A stretch of 64,000 bases of DNA from Shewanella sp. Isolate11 (GCF_022398315.1 NZ_JAKEVF010000001.1:494669-558668); one strand, 5' to 3'. Counted from the stretch's first letter, positions 23,786 to 33,460 are shown. Translations and numbers: made by a program. The notes: generated by a model not told the origin, from the sequence alone.

Positions 23786-25384
23786 TTATGCGCGAAGTTC
23801 GCGGCGCAAGATTTTACCTACGGTGGATTTAGGTAAAGTTGGCATAAACTCGATAATTTTCGGTACTTTATACGCGGTCAGCTGTGTACGGCAATGTTCG
23901 ATGATAGCGGCCTTGGCGGTTTCGGTATCTTGGGTTTGATCTTTGAGTACGATAACGGCTTTGACCGCTTCACCGCTGTGATTATCTTCGACACCAATTA
24001 CGGCACATTCCATTACGGCATCGTGGCTGGCGAGTACATCTTCAACCTCGTTGGGGTAAACGTTGAAGCCAGAGACGATGATCATATCTTTCTTACGATC
24101 GACGATTTTGTGCATGCCATCAGGAGTGGCGACAGCAATATCGCCAGTCTTAAAGAAACCATCTTGGGTCATTACCTTGGCAGTTTCTTCTGGTTTATTC
24201 CAGTAGCCGCTCATCACTTGAGGTCCCTTCACTGCCAGCTCACCGGGTTCGCCTAGTGGCACTTCCTTATCATCTAAATCGAGGATTTTCACTTGGGTAT
24301 CGATAGCAGGCTTACCTATGGTGCCGAGTTTTTCAAGGCCGGGTGCGTTGATTGATACCAGTGGCGAGGTTTCCGATAAGCCATAGCCTTCAGAAATGGT
24401 ACAGCCTGTTGTCGCTTGCCACACGTTAGCCGCGGCCTGAGTTAGCGCCGTTCCCCCTGAAATCGTGATTTTTAGATGACTAAAATCGAGCGCCTGAAAT
24501 TCTTTTTGATGACATAAGCCGACAAACAAGGTGTTGAGTCCGGCAAATGCAGTAAATGGATGCTGTGATAGGGTCTTAATTAGCGATGCAATATCCCGTG
24601 GATTGGGGATCAACACCGAGCAACCGCCGCGCTCAAAATAGACCACCAGATTCACCATAAAGGCGTAAATATGGTAGATGGGCAGTGGCGCAACAAAGAT
24701 CTCTTCCCCTTGGACTAATTTTGCGCCTAAACGAGATTTAATCTGTAGCGCATTGGCTATGAGGTTTTTATGGCTCAGCATCGCACCTTTAGACAGCCCC
24801 GTGGTACCGCCAGTGTATTGCAGTGCCGCTAAGTCATTGAGGTTGGCGCTGACCGGAGTAAAGTCTTGCTTGCTACCGAGTTCGAGTACCTGATTGAAAC
24901 TGACGGTATTGAGCTCAGTTTCGCCATGTTCTTGCGGCGCGATTAGATCCAGTGCGTGGGTTGAAATAATGGTTTCGATTGCGGTTACCGGAACCACTTT
25001 GCTCAAGGTGGGTAACAGATCACTGAGCACCACTAAAGCTTTGGCGCCTGAATCATTATATTGGTGGATTAGTTCGCGCTCTGTGTATAGCGGATTGGTG
25101 TTGACCAGTACTAAACCTGCACGAATTGCACCGTAGGCTGCAATTACAAATTGAGTGATGTTAGGCAATTGAATGGCAATTCTGTCGCCCGGTTGCAATG
25201 AGGTGTGTCTTTGAAGATAGGCGGCAAAGTAACGTGAATCACGTTCAATATCGTTAAAGCTACTGGATTTGCCCAAGCAAACATAGGCCGTTTTATCGCC
25301 ATAGCGTGCAGCGGATGTTTCGATCAGATCGATTAACGAATCATACAGGGTGAGATCGACGTGGGTATCAACATCGTAAGCCAT
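23786..25384 (-). CDS. AMP-dependent acyl-CoA synthetase, FadD-like
   Basis: 532 residues, adenylate-forming enzyme that activates fatty acids to acyl-CoA. Motifs: P-loop YTGGTTGLSKGAMLSH (about 189-204), the A4/A5 motif EGYGLSETSP (about 335), the A7 motif FKTGDIA (about 414) and the A10-like KILRREL (C-terminus) with its catalytic Lys. Compared with E. coli FadD (561 aa) it is slightly shorter, fitting the second Shewanella FadD class or a medium/long-chain ligase. Two PsrA-like palindromes lie 97-157 bp upstream, which would fit fatty-acid-controlled expression. Confidence 0.88.
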   Translation of the reverse strand: MAYDVDTHVDLTLYDSLIDLIETSAARYGDKTAYVCLGKSSSFNDIERDSRYFAAYLQRHTSLQPGDRIAIQLPNITQFVIAAYGAIRAGLVLVNTNPLYTERELIHQYNDSGAKALVVLSDLLPTLSKVVPVTAIETIISTHALDLIAPQEHGETELNTVSFNQVLELGSKQDFTPVSANLNDLAALQYTGGTTGLSKGAMLSHKNLIANALQIKSRLGAKLVQGEEIFVAPLPIYHIYAFMVNLVVYFERGGCSVLIPNPRDIASLIKTLSQHPFTAFAGLNTLFVGLCHQKEFQALDFSHLKITISGGTALTQAAANVWQATTGCTISEGYGLSETSPLVSINAPGLEKLGTIGKPAIDTQVKILDLDDKEVPLGEPGELAVKGPQVMSGYWNKPEETAKVMTQDGFFKTGDIAVATPDGMHKIVDRKKDMIIVSGFNVYPNEVEDVLASHDAVMECAVIGVEDNHSGEAVKAVIVLKDQTQDTETAKAAIIEHCRTQLTAYKVPKIIEFMPTLPKSTVGKILRRELRA

Positions 25385-25480
25385 AGTGAGCCTCTAAATT
25401 TTATTTTAATTTTTGTTTTAATTGTTAGGGTCTGTTGACCTTGTATGACGAAAATCACTTGCAAGGTGAACAGCCGCTAT

Positions 25481-25496
25481 TTAAACAGGTGTTGTT
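25481..25496. promoter_or_regulatory. PsrA-like box 1
   Basis: TTAAACAGGTGTTGTT: AAACA-GG-TGTT core, an imperfect match to the CAAAC-N4-GTTTG-type PsrA motif of gammaproteobacteria. Confidence 0.45.
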
Positions 25497-25521
25497 ATCG
25501 AATCAATGGATTCAATAAAAA

Positions 25522-25538
25522 TCAAACAGGTGTTTAGA
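25522..25538. promoter_or_regulatory. PsrA-like box 2
   Basis: TCAAACAGGTGTTTAGA with a perfect AAACA-GG-TGTTT core. It lies 41 bp from box 1 and 138 bp upstream of the acyl-CoA synthetase start. Confidence 0.55.
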
Positions 25539-25877
25539 TTGTGCTAAAACGACTTTAAGATCAACTGTGAAGCCGATTTAGCGAGCCAAGCGATAAGAGG
25601 TGTTAAAGAGATGTAACACTAGGTTGTTGTTATTCATGTAATTTCTGTGTGGTCTGACCATTGCTGTTGCTAGTGTCTTATTGGGTAGCGATTTACTGTA
25701 GCAAATTGGCCGATATGCTAGGTTGAATCAGACAGCGTATTTGCAGCTAGAGAAGGAGCTTGAGTCCGAAGAGGTAAGTGGATATTTTGCCTTGTCGATG
25801 AAATATTTGTAAGCTGCGCGGCGTGACGCATAGAAGCATTTAATTAAAATCAATAAATAGGCTGGTGGGATTTAAAG

Positions 25878-26492
25878 ATGAGTTTTAGTACCTGGTTAGG
25901 TTTGTTGGCTATTTGCTGTTTGGGCGCCATGTCGCCGGGGCCAAGTTTGGCCATGGTGGTGCGCCACACCTTAGGTGGTGGCCGTGCTAAAGGTATTGTC
26001 TGTGCGTGGGCGCATTCTATCGGAATTGGGGTTTATGCCCTAGTGACTCTGCTGGGCTTAGCCGTGTTATTGAAACAAGCACCGTTGATCTTTAATGGAA
26101 TCGCTATTGCGGGTGCCTTGTACTTGGCTTATATGGGCGTTCAGGCACTGCGCTCTAAAGGTGGCATGTCGCAAAAGCTGGCGGCGGGCGAGCCTACCAG
26201 CGCATTAACGGCGGCGCGTGATGGCATAGCAATCTCTCTGTTTAATCCTAAAATCATGTTGTTTTTCTTGGCACTATTTAGTCAGTTTGTCATGGTGGCT
26301 GACGATGTGTGGGGTAAGTCTTTAATCGTGTTTACTCCCTTGGTTGTCGATGGCCTGTGGTACACCATTATCGCGCTGCTTTTGTCTCATCAAGCGGTAT
26401 TGCCTAAGCTGCGGGAGAAAGCCGCCTTGATCGATAAGTTATCAGGTGTGGTGTTGATATTGCTTGCTGTTAGAGTGTTGATCACTATCTAA
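25878..26492 (+). CDS. LysE family amino-acid/metabolite exporter
   Basis: 204 residues, six hydrophobic segments. The N-terminal LysE/RhtB motif GAMSPGPSLAMVVRHTLGGG (about 17-36) and the LFNPKIMLFFLALFSQFV (about 116-133) block are diagnostic of the family. These transporters export amino acids, homoserine lactone-like compounds or small metabolites. No LysG-type regulator is adjacent. The gene is preceded by a weak GGTGGG and the divergent spacer. Confidence 0.88.
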   Translation: MSFSTWLGLLAICCLGAMSPGPSLAMVVRHTLGGGRAKGIVCAWAHSIGIGVYALVTLLGLAVLLKQAPLIFNGIAIAGALYLAYMGVQALRSKGGMSQKLAAGEPTSALTAARDGIAISLFNPKIMLFFLALFSQFVMVADDVWGKSLIVFTPLVVDGLWYTIIALLLSHQAVLPKLREKAALIDKLSGVVLILLAVRVLITI

Positions 26493-26626
26493 GTTAACGA
26501 CATTATTATCAAACCTTTTCATGAGCTTAGAGTTGAACTTTAGCTCAAACTATCGTCGATAGCTCTGCTCATATCTTAGTTCATATTCTTAGTCCAAACT
26601 TTAGTCATTGGCTTGATGATATTGTT

Positions 26627-26644
26627 AATGACAACGCTGTCATT
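26627..26644. promoter_or_regulatory. NagR-type operator upstream of nagB
   Basis: AATGACAACGCTGTCATT, a palindrome that fits the NagR (LacI family) consensus reported for Shewanella GlcNAc genes (AATGACARCGYTGTCATT) at every position. It lies 131 bp before the nagB start. Confidence 0.78.
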
Positions 26645-26775
26645 TGTGGTTATAGTAATGTTATCAAATCTGGAGTTGCAGATAACATTCGCTATTATTA
26701 GCTCGATTAGTCGTGCGCCAAGTGTTGATTCTGCTGGGTTTGATGGAAACCGTTTGTTTCTCCACCTAAGGCAAA

Positions 26776-27579
26776 ATGAGTCAAATTATGCAAATTGTAA
26801 TTTTAAAAGACAGCGCAGCAGTAGCCGAGTATGGCGCGAATATCTTTGTTAAACAGCTTCAAAAGAAGCCTGACTCTGTCTTAGGTTTGGCAACGGGTTC
26901 GACACCGGTTTCTCTATATCAGCGTTTGATTGCCGCTAATCAAGCGGGCGAGGTGTCATTTAAGCAAGTAACCAGCTTTAACCTAGACGAATACTTAGGT
27001 CTCGATGGCAGCCATAAGCAGAGTTATCGTTACTTTATGAACCAGCAGTTGTTCGATGCTATAGATATCGACAAGGCTAATACCCATGTGCCACCGGGTG
27101 ATGCCGCCGATCCTATCGAGGCTTGTGAAGGTTATGAGCAGCAGATTGCGGCAGCGGGTGGGATAGATATTCAATTGTTGGGCATTGGCCGTAATGGTCA
27201 TATTGGTTTTAACGAACCCTCTTCGGGTTTGATGTCTCGTACACGAGTGAAAACTCTGACTAAAGCCACCATCGAAGATAATGCGCGCTTTTTTGCCGCC
27301 GATGAATTCCAACCCCATCTGTCAATTACCATGGGGATTGGGACGATTCTTGATGCCAAGAAAGTGGTGTTATTAGCCACAGGCGAAAATAAGGCTGAGG
27401 CAATTAAGGCGACGGTCGAAGGAGCATTAAGTGCTTCTTGTCCGGCATCGGCGCTGCAACTACATCGTGACGCGGTATTAGTATTGGATGAAGCTGCAGC
27501 ATCGCAATTGAGCGATTGTGAGTTTTATAAGCATATCGAAGCTGAAAACCAAAAGTTAAGACAGCAACTGGCTAAGTGA
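26776..27579 (+). CDS. nagB: Glucosamine-6-phosphate deaminase NagB
   Basis: 267 residues. Converts glucosamine-6-phosphate to fructose-6-phosphate and ammonia, the last step of N-acetylglucosamine use. Motifs: LGLATGSTP (about 38-46, phosphate loop), FNLDEYLGL (about 72-80, catalytic Asp), [13 protein letters not shown] (about 137-149, catalytic His). AAGG at 26768-26771 favours ATG 26776; ATG at 26788 (MQIVILKD) is the start seen in many relatives. This is the classical hexameric NagB class, not the SIS-domain NagB-II known from some Shewanella. The NagR operator upstream and a terminator just after indicate a single-gene transcript, away from any nagAKP cluster in view. Confidence 0.92.
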   Translation: MSQIMQIVILKDSAAVAEYGANIFVKQLQKKPDSVLGLATGSTPVSLYQRLIAANQAGEVSFKQVTSFNLDEYLGLDGSHKQSYRYFMNQQLFDAIDIDKANTHVPPGDAADPIEACEGYEQQIAAAGGIDIQLLGIGRNGHIGFNEPSSGLMSRTRVKTLTKATIEDNARFFAADEFQPHLSITMGIGTILDAKKVVLLATGENKAEAIKATVEGALSASCPASALQLHRDAVLVLDEAAASQLSDCEFYKHIEAENQKLRQQLAK

Positions 27580-27659
27580 TAATCAATTAAGATTAGCTAA
27601 GTAAAAATTAGTTAAAGTGATAATGATTGGGCTATAGCCGAAAAGCTTTGCATATTATT

Positions 27660-27684
27660 AAAAGGCGCATTTAGCGCCTTTTTT
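27660..27684 (+). terminator. Terminator after nagB
   Basis: Stem AAAGGCGC / GCGCCTTT with an ATTTA-type loop and a T-run. The same text recurs at 28365-28389. Confidence 0.9.
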
Positions 27685-27800
27685 GCATATCAATTGTTGG
27701 CAAGATTGCAATTCACCGTAGATTAATCGATGTTATCTAGGTTTAGGTCATATATGACACTTTGATTTATGTCGACTGTTAGCTGGATTAAGGAACGAAT

Positions 27801-28337
27801 ATGCTAAAAAAAATATTAATCGTGCTGTTGGTGCTGATTGCCAGCCCCTTTATTGCCGCGTTGTTTATCGAACAGGATTACGCCGTCGATACCCAAGTGA
27901 CTATCAATAAGCCAGTGGAGCAGGTATTCGACTATGTTCGTTTACTGAAAAATCAGGATAACTTCAGTGTTTGGTCTTCGATGGATACTGCAATGGTCAA
28001 AACCTATAAAGGGGTCGATGGCAGCGTGGGGTTTGTGTCGGCATGGAAGAGTGACAATCCAGATGTTGGCCAAGGTGAACAGGAGATCATGGCGATAGTG
28101 CCTGGTAAACGTATCGATTATGATCTGCGTTTTATCTCCCCTTTTGAGGCGGTATCTCCCGCCTATTTGACCACATCGGCAATATCGGAAGGTCAAACAG
28201 AGGTGCATTGGGGCTTTAGTGGACACATGGATTATCCGATGAATATTCTATTACCCTTGATGAAGGTCGATCAGGTCATTGCACAAGATCTACAGCAAGG
28301 CTTGGAAAACTTAAAACAAATACTCGAAAGCCAATAG
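27801..28337 (+). CDS. SRPBCC (START/Bet v 1 fold) protein with N-terminal signal anchor
   Basis: 178 residues. Starts MLKKILIVLLVLIASPFIAALF, an uncleaved anchor or signal, followed by the SRPBCC opening INKPVEQVFDYVRLLKNQDNFSVW and a central GKRIDYDLRFISPFE, ending EVHWGFSGHMDYPMNILL plus a helical C-terminus. The hydrophobic pocket would bind a lipid or other apolar ligand. The protein is probably in the inner membrane or periplasm. Shine-Dalgarno AAGGAACG lies before the ATG. No partner is evident; the gene stands alone between two nearly identical terminators. Confidence 0.8.
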   Translation: MLKKILIVLLVLIASPFIAALFIEQDYAVDTQVTINKPVEQVFDYVRLLKNQDNFSVWSSMDTAMVKTYKGVDGSVGFVSAWKSDNPDVGQGEQEIMAIVPGKRIDYDLRFISPFEAVSPAYLTTSAISEGQTEVHWGFSGHMDYPMNILLPLMKVDQVIAQDLQQGLENLKQILESQ

Positions 28338-28364
28338 CCTACATCATCTAGCGGCATCAAGTTT

Positions 28365-28389
28365 AAAAGGCGCATTTAGCGCCTTTTTT
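28365..28389 (+). terminator. Terminator after the SRPBCC gene
   Basis: Stem AAAGGCGC / GCGCCTTT with T-run, identical in sequence to the terminator at 27660-27684. Confidence 0.9.
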
Positions 28390-28548
28390 ATTGGCCAATA
28401 ACATGGGCCGTGATCACTTGTTAACTGCAACAACGCAATACTGGCGGGAAATGGCTACAATTTATCAATCATCCCCGTGCTATGTTAGCCGTGTCTGTTA
28501 TAATCGCCGCCTATTTTTATGTGCTGTGAGTTGATTGAGTAACGTCCC

Positions 28549-30477
28549 ATGGATAAGCCAGAGATTTTTCGTCCTGAACCTGTATCTGTTGCAACAGAGC
28601 CTGCTAAGCCGGTAGAGCATGTCTCAAACCGCTTAGAGCTGTTGGCGCCAGCGAAAAATGCCGATTATGGTATTGAAGCGATTCGTCACGGTGCCGATGC
28701 TGTGTATATCGGTGGACCGGCCTTTGGAGCCCGTGCTACGGCGGGTAATAGTGTCGAAGATATTGCTCGTCTGTGTGAGTTTGCTCATCGATATCATGCA
28801 CAGGTGTTTGTCGCCATTAATACTATTTTGATGGACGATGAACTTGAGGCCGCCGAGAAGCTGATTTGGCAAGTGTATGAAGCGGGCGCCGATGCCTTAA
28901 TTGTGCAAGATATGGGGATTTTACAACTCAATATTCCGCCTATCGCTTTGCATGCCAGTACCCAAATGGATAACCGTAATCCAGAGAAGGTGGCGTTTTT
29001 AGAGCAGGTGGGGTTCTCACAAGTAGTACTGGCTCGCGAGTTAGGGTTGAGCCAAATTCGTGAAGTGGCTAAGCATACCAATATGCAGCTGGAGTTCTTT
29101 ATTCATGGCGCTTTATGCGTGGCCTATAGTGGCTTGTGTAATTTAAGTCATGCCTTTAGTAATCGCAGTGCCAACCGTGGTGAATGTTCACAGATGTGTC
29201 GTTTGCCAGGGGATCTTAAGACACGTCAAGGTGAAGTCTTAGCTCAAAATGAGCACTTACTGTCCCTTAAAGACAATAACCAGACTGACAACTTAGAGGC
29301 GTTGATTGACGCCGGTGTACGCTCATTCAAGATTGAAGGCCGCCTGAAAGATTTAAGCTATGTTAAAAACGTTACTGCGCATTATCGTCAAGAGTTAGAC
29401 AAGATCTTAGCCCGTCGGCCTGAGTTTGTGGCATCGAGCCATGGTCGCTGTGAGCACAGTTTTACCCCTAATACCGAGAAAACCTTTAACCGTGGTCGCA
29501 CCGACTATTTCGTTAATGACCGTAATCAAGGTGTGAGTGACTTCCGCTCGCCAAAATATATTGGTGAAGAAGTGGGAACCGTTAAGGCGCTGGGTAAAGA
29601 TTATATTCAGGTCAACTCCAGCGAACGCTTTAATAACGGTGACGGCTTATGTTATTTCCCGCCTAACTATGAGAAAGCCAAGCAGTCGGACGACAAACTG
29701 CAAGGGTTGCGAGTAAACCGTGCCGATGGCGATAAGCTACACGTAATTGCCGTGCCGGGAGATCTAAAAGTGGGCGCGACTCTTTATCGCAACCATGATC
29801 AGGCTTTCGAGGCTTTGCTGGCCAAAGAGTCGTCTAAGCGGATTATCAATGTGGATATGTGCCTTAGCGATACCGTTGATGGCATCGCCTTAACCATGAC
29901 AGATCAATATGGTTTAGCTGCGACCACTGAGCTAGTGATGGATAAAGTTGCAGCTAGCGATAGCGATAAAGCACTGCAAAATCTGCGTAAGCAATTAAGT
30001 AAATTAGGTAGCACAGACTTTAGTGCTCGAGCGATCAATATTGAAACGGCTCAGCCTTGGTTTGTGCCCGCTTCGGTATTAAATGGCTTGCGCCGTGACA
30101 CTGTGGCGGCACTAGAACTTGCGCGTGTTGCCGGCTATGAGCGTCCTAAGGCTTGGCAATATAACCAAGAAGCGGTTTATCCGGTGAAACATTTAAGCTT
30201 CTTGGGCAATGTGGCTAACGAGAAAGCCAAAGCCTTCTACACTCGCCATGGCGTTATTGAGATTGAAGATACTTACGAGAAAAATGGCATTACCGAAGAT
30301 GCGCCATTAATGGTAACTAAGCATTGCCTGCGATTTAACTTTAACTTGTGCCCTAAAGAAGTGCCTGGAATCAAGGCTGAGCCTATGGTGCTAGAGATAG
30401 GAAAGGATGTGTTAAAGCTGGTATTTGACTGCCCTAAGTGTGAGATGATGGTGGTGGGAGCCAACCGTCAGGTATAG
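28549..30477 (+). CDS. rlhA: 23S rRNA 5-hydroxycytidine C2501 synthase RlhA (U32 family)
   Basis: 642 residues, near the 653 of E. coli RlhA (YdcP). RlhA hydroxylates C2501 of 23S rRNA using prephenate-derived input. The N-terminal U32 barrel has ELLAPAKNADYGIEAIRHGADAVYIGGPAFGAR and the family pattern EFFIHGALCVAYSGLCNLSH...RSANRGECSQMCRLP, with four cysteines for the Fe-S cluster (about residues 193, 200, 216, 220). A DUF3656-type C-terminal region with further cysteines (CLRFNFNLCPKE, DCPKCEMM) follows. The length and C-terminal extension distinguish it from TrhP (YegQ). It converges with rpiA and is separated by a shared terminator. Confidence 0.9.
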   Translation: MDKPEIFRPEPVSVATEPAKPVEHVSNRLELLAPAKNADYGIEAIRHGADAVYIGGPAFGARATAGNSVEDIARLCEFAHRYHAQVFVAINTILMDDELEAAEKLIWQVYEAGADALIVQDMGILQLNIPPIALHASTQMDNRNPEKVAFLEQVGFSQVVLARELGLSQIREVAKHTNMQLEFFIHGALCVAYSGLCNLSHAFSNRSANRGECSQMCRLPGDLKTRQGEVLAQNEHLLSLKDNNQTDNLEALIDAGVRSFKIEGRLKDLSYVKNVTAHYRQELDKILARRPEFVASSHGRCEHSFTPNTEKTFNRGRTDYFVNDRNQGVSDFRSPKYIGEEVGTVKALGKDYIQVNSSERFNNGDGLCYFPPNYEKAKQSDDKLQGLRVNRADGDKLHVIAVPGDLKVGATLYRNHDQAFEALLAKESSKRIINVDMCLSDTVDGIALTMTDQYGLAATTELVMDKVAASDSDKALQNLRKQLSKLGSTDFSARAINIETAQPWFVPASVLNGLRRDTVAALELARVAGYERPKAWQYNQEAVYPVKHLSFLGNVANEKAKAFYTRHGVIEIEDTYEKNGITEDAPLMVTKHCLRFNFNLCPKEVPGIKAEPMVLEIGKDVLKLVFDCPKCEMMVVGANRQV

Positions 30478-30526
30478 ACCTGCTGGTGTATGTATCTCGC
30501 CTAAAAATAGGTAAGATAGGTTGCAT

Positions 30527-30560
30527 TAAAAAAGCCTAAGCAATTGCTTAGGCTTTTTAG
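30527..30560. terminator. Bidirectional terminator between rlhA and rpiA
   Basis: AAAAAGCCTAAGC-AATT-GCTTAGGCTTTTT: a 13-bp stem with A-run on one side and T-run on the other, so it can serve both converging transcripts. Confidence 0.92.
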
Positions 30561-30656
30561 GGTGTGCTTACCTTTCAAGTTCATTTCGAACAAAAATCAA
30601 AAAGCAAAGATAAACACCCTAGTTAAACGGCTTTAATATCAGCGCTGTTTTGCCAG

Positions 30657-31316
30657 CTATTTTACGGTTTTCACTCCGTCAGGGGTTCCGACAAGTAAGA
30701 CATCGGCACCGCGCTTAGCGAACAGGCCGTTAGTGACAACACCAACGATTTGATTGATCTTTTCTTCCATCTCTTTCGGATTAAGGATCTTCATGTTGTA
30801 GACATCGAGAATGATGTTGCCGTTATCGGTCACCACACCTTCACGGTAAACTGGGTCACCACCTAGTTTTACCAATTGACGTGCAACATAAGAGCGCGCC
30901 ATTGGGATCACTTCAACCGGCAGTGGAAACTCGCCAAGTATGTCCACTTCCTTAGTATTGTCTACGATACAGATAAACTTTTCGGCTACCGCTGAAACAA
31001 TTTTCTCGCGGGTCAGCGCCGCGCCGCCACCTTTGATCATATCCATGTGTGGATTGATCTCGTCGGCACCATCGACGTAAACCGATAACTCATTGACAGA
31101 ATTGAGTTCAAATACGGGAATGCCCAAGGCTTTTAGCTTTTCAGTTGAGGCTTCAGAGCTAGAAACCGCACCTTCAATATCGCCTTTGATACTGCCTAAA
31201 GCATCAATAAAGTAGTTAACAGTAGAACCGGTTCCCACACCGACAATACTATCTTTTTCAACGTATTCTAAAGCGGCCCAGCCAGCGGCTTTTTTCATTT
31301 CATCTTGAGTCATCAC
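30657..31316 (-). CDS. rpiA: Ribose-5-phosphate isomerase A
   Basis: 219 residues, as in E. coli. Interconverts ribose-5-phosphate and ribulose-5-phosphate in the pentose-phosphate pathway. Motifs: [16 protein letters not shown] (phosphate loop, about 25-40), the catalytic [27 protein letters not shown] (about 79-105) with Asp/Asp/Glu and Lys, and [17 protein letters not shown]. The start ATG at 31316 or the next codon is uncertain (MM); AGGAACC (about 31320-31326 on reverse strand) lies upstream. Confidence 0.95.
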   Translation of the reverse strand: MMTQDEMKKAAGWAALEYVEKDSIVGVGTGSTVNYFIDALGSIKGDIEGAVSSSEASTEKLKALGIPVFELNSVNELSVYVDGADEINPHMDMIKGGGAALTREKIVSAVAEKFICIVDNTKEVDILGEFPLPVEVIPMARSYVARQLVKLGGDPVYREGVVTDNGNIILDVYNMKILNPKEMEEKINQIVGVVTNGLFAKRGADVLLVGTPDGVKTVK

Positions 31317-31500
31317 AGGTTCCTATTAGGAAAAATAGATCAGTTGCAGGCATTATACCTCTTGTTATCCTTGTCGGGATGAGAAATGGGTAATTTTGTT
31401 TAGTCGCTAGGTGTTTTTGTCTGTATAGCCCTAGTATTCAAATGGTTATGCGCGTAATTTATTGCAGGTAATGATTTAATTTATCGCTCAAGGAGAGCCA

Positions 31501-32430
31501 ATGGCTGGCGCGAGTTTATTAACTTTGCTCGATGATATCGCAGCAATTTTGGATGATGTGGCTTTAATGAGTAAGGTGGCTGCCCGTAAGACCGCCGGTG
31601 TATTGGGGGATGATTTAGCCCTTAATGCTCAGCAGGTCAGTGGCGTTAATGCCGACCGTGAGTTACCTGTGGTGTGGGCAGTGGCGAAAGGTTCGCTGCG
31701 TAACAAATGCATTTTGGTTCCTGCGGCGCTGTTGATCAGTGCTTTTATCCCCTGGGCGGTGACGCCGCTATTGATGCTTGGTGGGTTATTCCTCTGCTAT
31801 GAAGGTTTTGAAAAACTGTATCATTCGGTGACCCAAGATAAAGCGGCGGATCAAGATGATCTAGAGCAGGAATTAAGCCAGGTTGGGGGCGACCTTAAAG
31901 CCTATGAAACCAATAAGATTAAAGGCGCGATCCGCACCGATTTTGTATTATCGGCGGAGATCATCGCCATTACTCTCGGCGTGGTTTCTGACAGCAGCTT
32001 TATGACCCAAGTAGTGACCTTGAGCATTATCGCATTGGTGATGACTATCGGAGTTTATGGCTTGGTTGCAGGGATCGTCAAACTCGATGATGCGGGGCTT
32101 TATCTAAGCCGACGCCAAGGTGAGGGTGTGTTGACTCGTATTGGCCGCTGGTTCGGTGGTGGTTTAGTCAATGCCGCGCCCTATTTAATGCGTGGCTTAA
32201 CCGTGGTTGGCACAATTGCCATGTTTATGGTGGGCGGCGGCATTTTAACCCATGGTTTGCATATGATTAGTCATCAATTTGAATATTGGGCTAGCCTAGT
32301 GGCTCAGTGGCAAGTTGTGGGACCGCTATTGTCAATGTTGACCCCAAGTGTGCTTAATTCACTGTTTGGGGTGTTAGCCGGTGCGATAACCTTATTGGTT
32401 ATCTCTGGCGTGAGTAAGTTGCGCCAATAG
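31501..32430 (+). CDS. DUF808 (YedI) family inner-membrane protein
   Basis: 309 residues. Starts MAGASLLTLLDDIAAILDDVALMSKVAARKTAGVLGDDLALNA, the DUF808 signature, and has about six hydrophobic segments, plus a conserved ITLGVV (about 160) and the GRWFGGGLVNAAPYLMRGL block. Shine-Dalgarno AAGGAGAG (about 31490-31497) lies just upstream. DUF808 proteins are predicted transporters of unknown substrate. Confidence 0.9.
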   Translation: MAGASLLTLLDDIAAILDDVALMSKVAARKTAGVLGDDLALNAQQVSGVNADRELPVVWAVAKGSLRNKCILVPAALLISAFIPWAVTPLLMLGGLFLCYEGFEKLYHSVTQDKAADQDDLEQELSQVGGDLKAYETNKIKGAIRTDFVLSAEIIAITLGVVSDSSFMTQVVTLSIIALVMTIGVYGLVAGIVKLDDAGLYLSRRQGEGVLTRIGRWFGGGLVNAAPYLMRGLTVVGTIAMFMVGGGILTHGLHMISHQFEYWASLVAQWQVVGPLLSMLTPSVLNSLFGVLAGAITLLVISGVSKLRQ

Positions 32431-32446
32431 TGGTTGTTGGCGCGGG

Positions 32447-33340
32447 TTACTGTTTTTCGGCCAGATGTTGCTGTAGCAGTTCTATCATGGCATTGGCGGC
32501 AAATGAGAGCGGCCTATCTTTGGGCCAAAACAGGCTCATACGCCAGCAAAGGTCGGTATCCACCAGATCGCGGCTAACCACACCTTCTAACTGATAACGC
32601 ATGGCGATAAATTTCGGCAATATCATTACGCCAATATCGGCGGCCACTAGGGCGATACCAAAGTCTGGCTGATTAACGTGGGTGGGATTATCTATCGTCA
32701 CTCCTGCGTTGTCACAGGCATCGATAATCATCTTGTGCAGGGTAAATTCAGGCTCGAACAGGATTTGAGCGTAGCCATTAAGCTGACCGATGGGGATCTG
32801 CTCCAAAGCTGCCAGTGGATGGCGACTGGGTAATACCACCACCATAGGTTCGCTGTGGATCGCAATGCCATCAAACTCCTGCTTAAGATCGATGATCCCT
32901 GTGGCTAGCTCAATTTCGCCTTGTTGTAATGCAAAGGTCTGCTGCACACCGCCACGCACTAATAATTGTGTCTTGATATTGGGAAAACGGCGTCGATATT
33001 TGGCAATAATAGGCGCAAACAGTTCGGCGCTGCCCAGTGGCGCAAGCCCCAGTTTTAACACACCTTGATTTAAGCCCTTGAGTTGGTCGAGTTCGTCAAA
33101 CAGTGCCTGTTTGGTCTCTAGGAGTTTTTGTGCGTATTGGTAAACCAACTCGCCATGAGTGGTGAGGGTGACGCTGGTACCTCTTTTACCACGAGTCAGT
33201 AAAGGCAGTTCAAGCTCGGCTTCTAATTGATTTAAGGATTTCGATAATGCTGGCTGGCTAATATGCACCTTGGCTGCTGCGCGATTAAAACCGCCGCAAT
33301 TAACGATTTCAACGAAATAGTGCAGGGCTTTGAGATCCAT
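32447..33340 (-). CDS. LysR family regulator, CidR-like by context
   Basis: 297 residues. N-terminal winged helix-turn-helix MDLKALHYFVEIVNCGGFNRAAAKVHISQPALSKSLNQLE (about 1-40) and a C-terminal periplasmic-binding-like effector domain (about 90-290). It is divergent from the cidA/lrgB pair with 120 bp between the starts, an arrangement seen for CidR and its target genes, so it is expected to control them. The effector is not known; acetate/overflow metabolites are proposed for CidR. Confidence 0.88.
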   Translation of the reverse strand: MDLKALHYFVEIVNCGGFNRAAAKVHISQPALSKSLNQLEAELELPLLTRGKRGTSVTLTTHGELVYQYAQKLLETKQALFDELDQLKGLNQGVLKLGLAPLGSAELFAPIIAKYRRRFPNIKTQLLVRGGVQQTFALQQGEIELATGIIDLKQEFDGIAIHSEPMVVVLPSRHPLAALEQIPIGQLNGYAQILFEPEFTLHKMIIDACDNAGVTIDNPTHVNQPDFGIALVAADIGVMILPKFIAMRYQLEGVVSRDLVDTDLCWRMSLFWPKDRPLSFAANAMIELLQQHLAEKQ

Positions 33341-33460
33341 AATCGATACCTTTTATGATTCATTTTGGTAATGAAGTTTATAAATAATATTCATTTTTTT
33401 TATTAAAAATACCAGCGTAAAATAAATATTTCAATAAATCAGCCATCTGTAATTATTCCG

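Larger units (their letters stand above)
25385..25877. other. Divergent promoter region between fadD-like and lysE-like genes
   Basis: About 490 bp with no open frame of interest. It contains the two AAACA-GG-TGTT(T) boxes described separately, then AT-rich DNA with no recognised RNA structure up to the lysE-like start. Confidence 0.6.
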
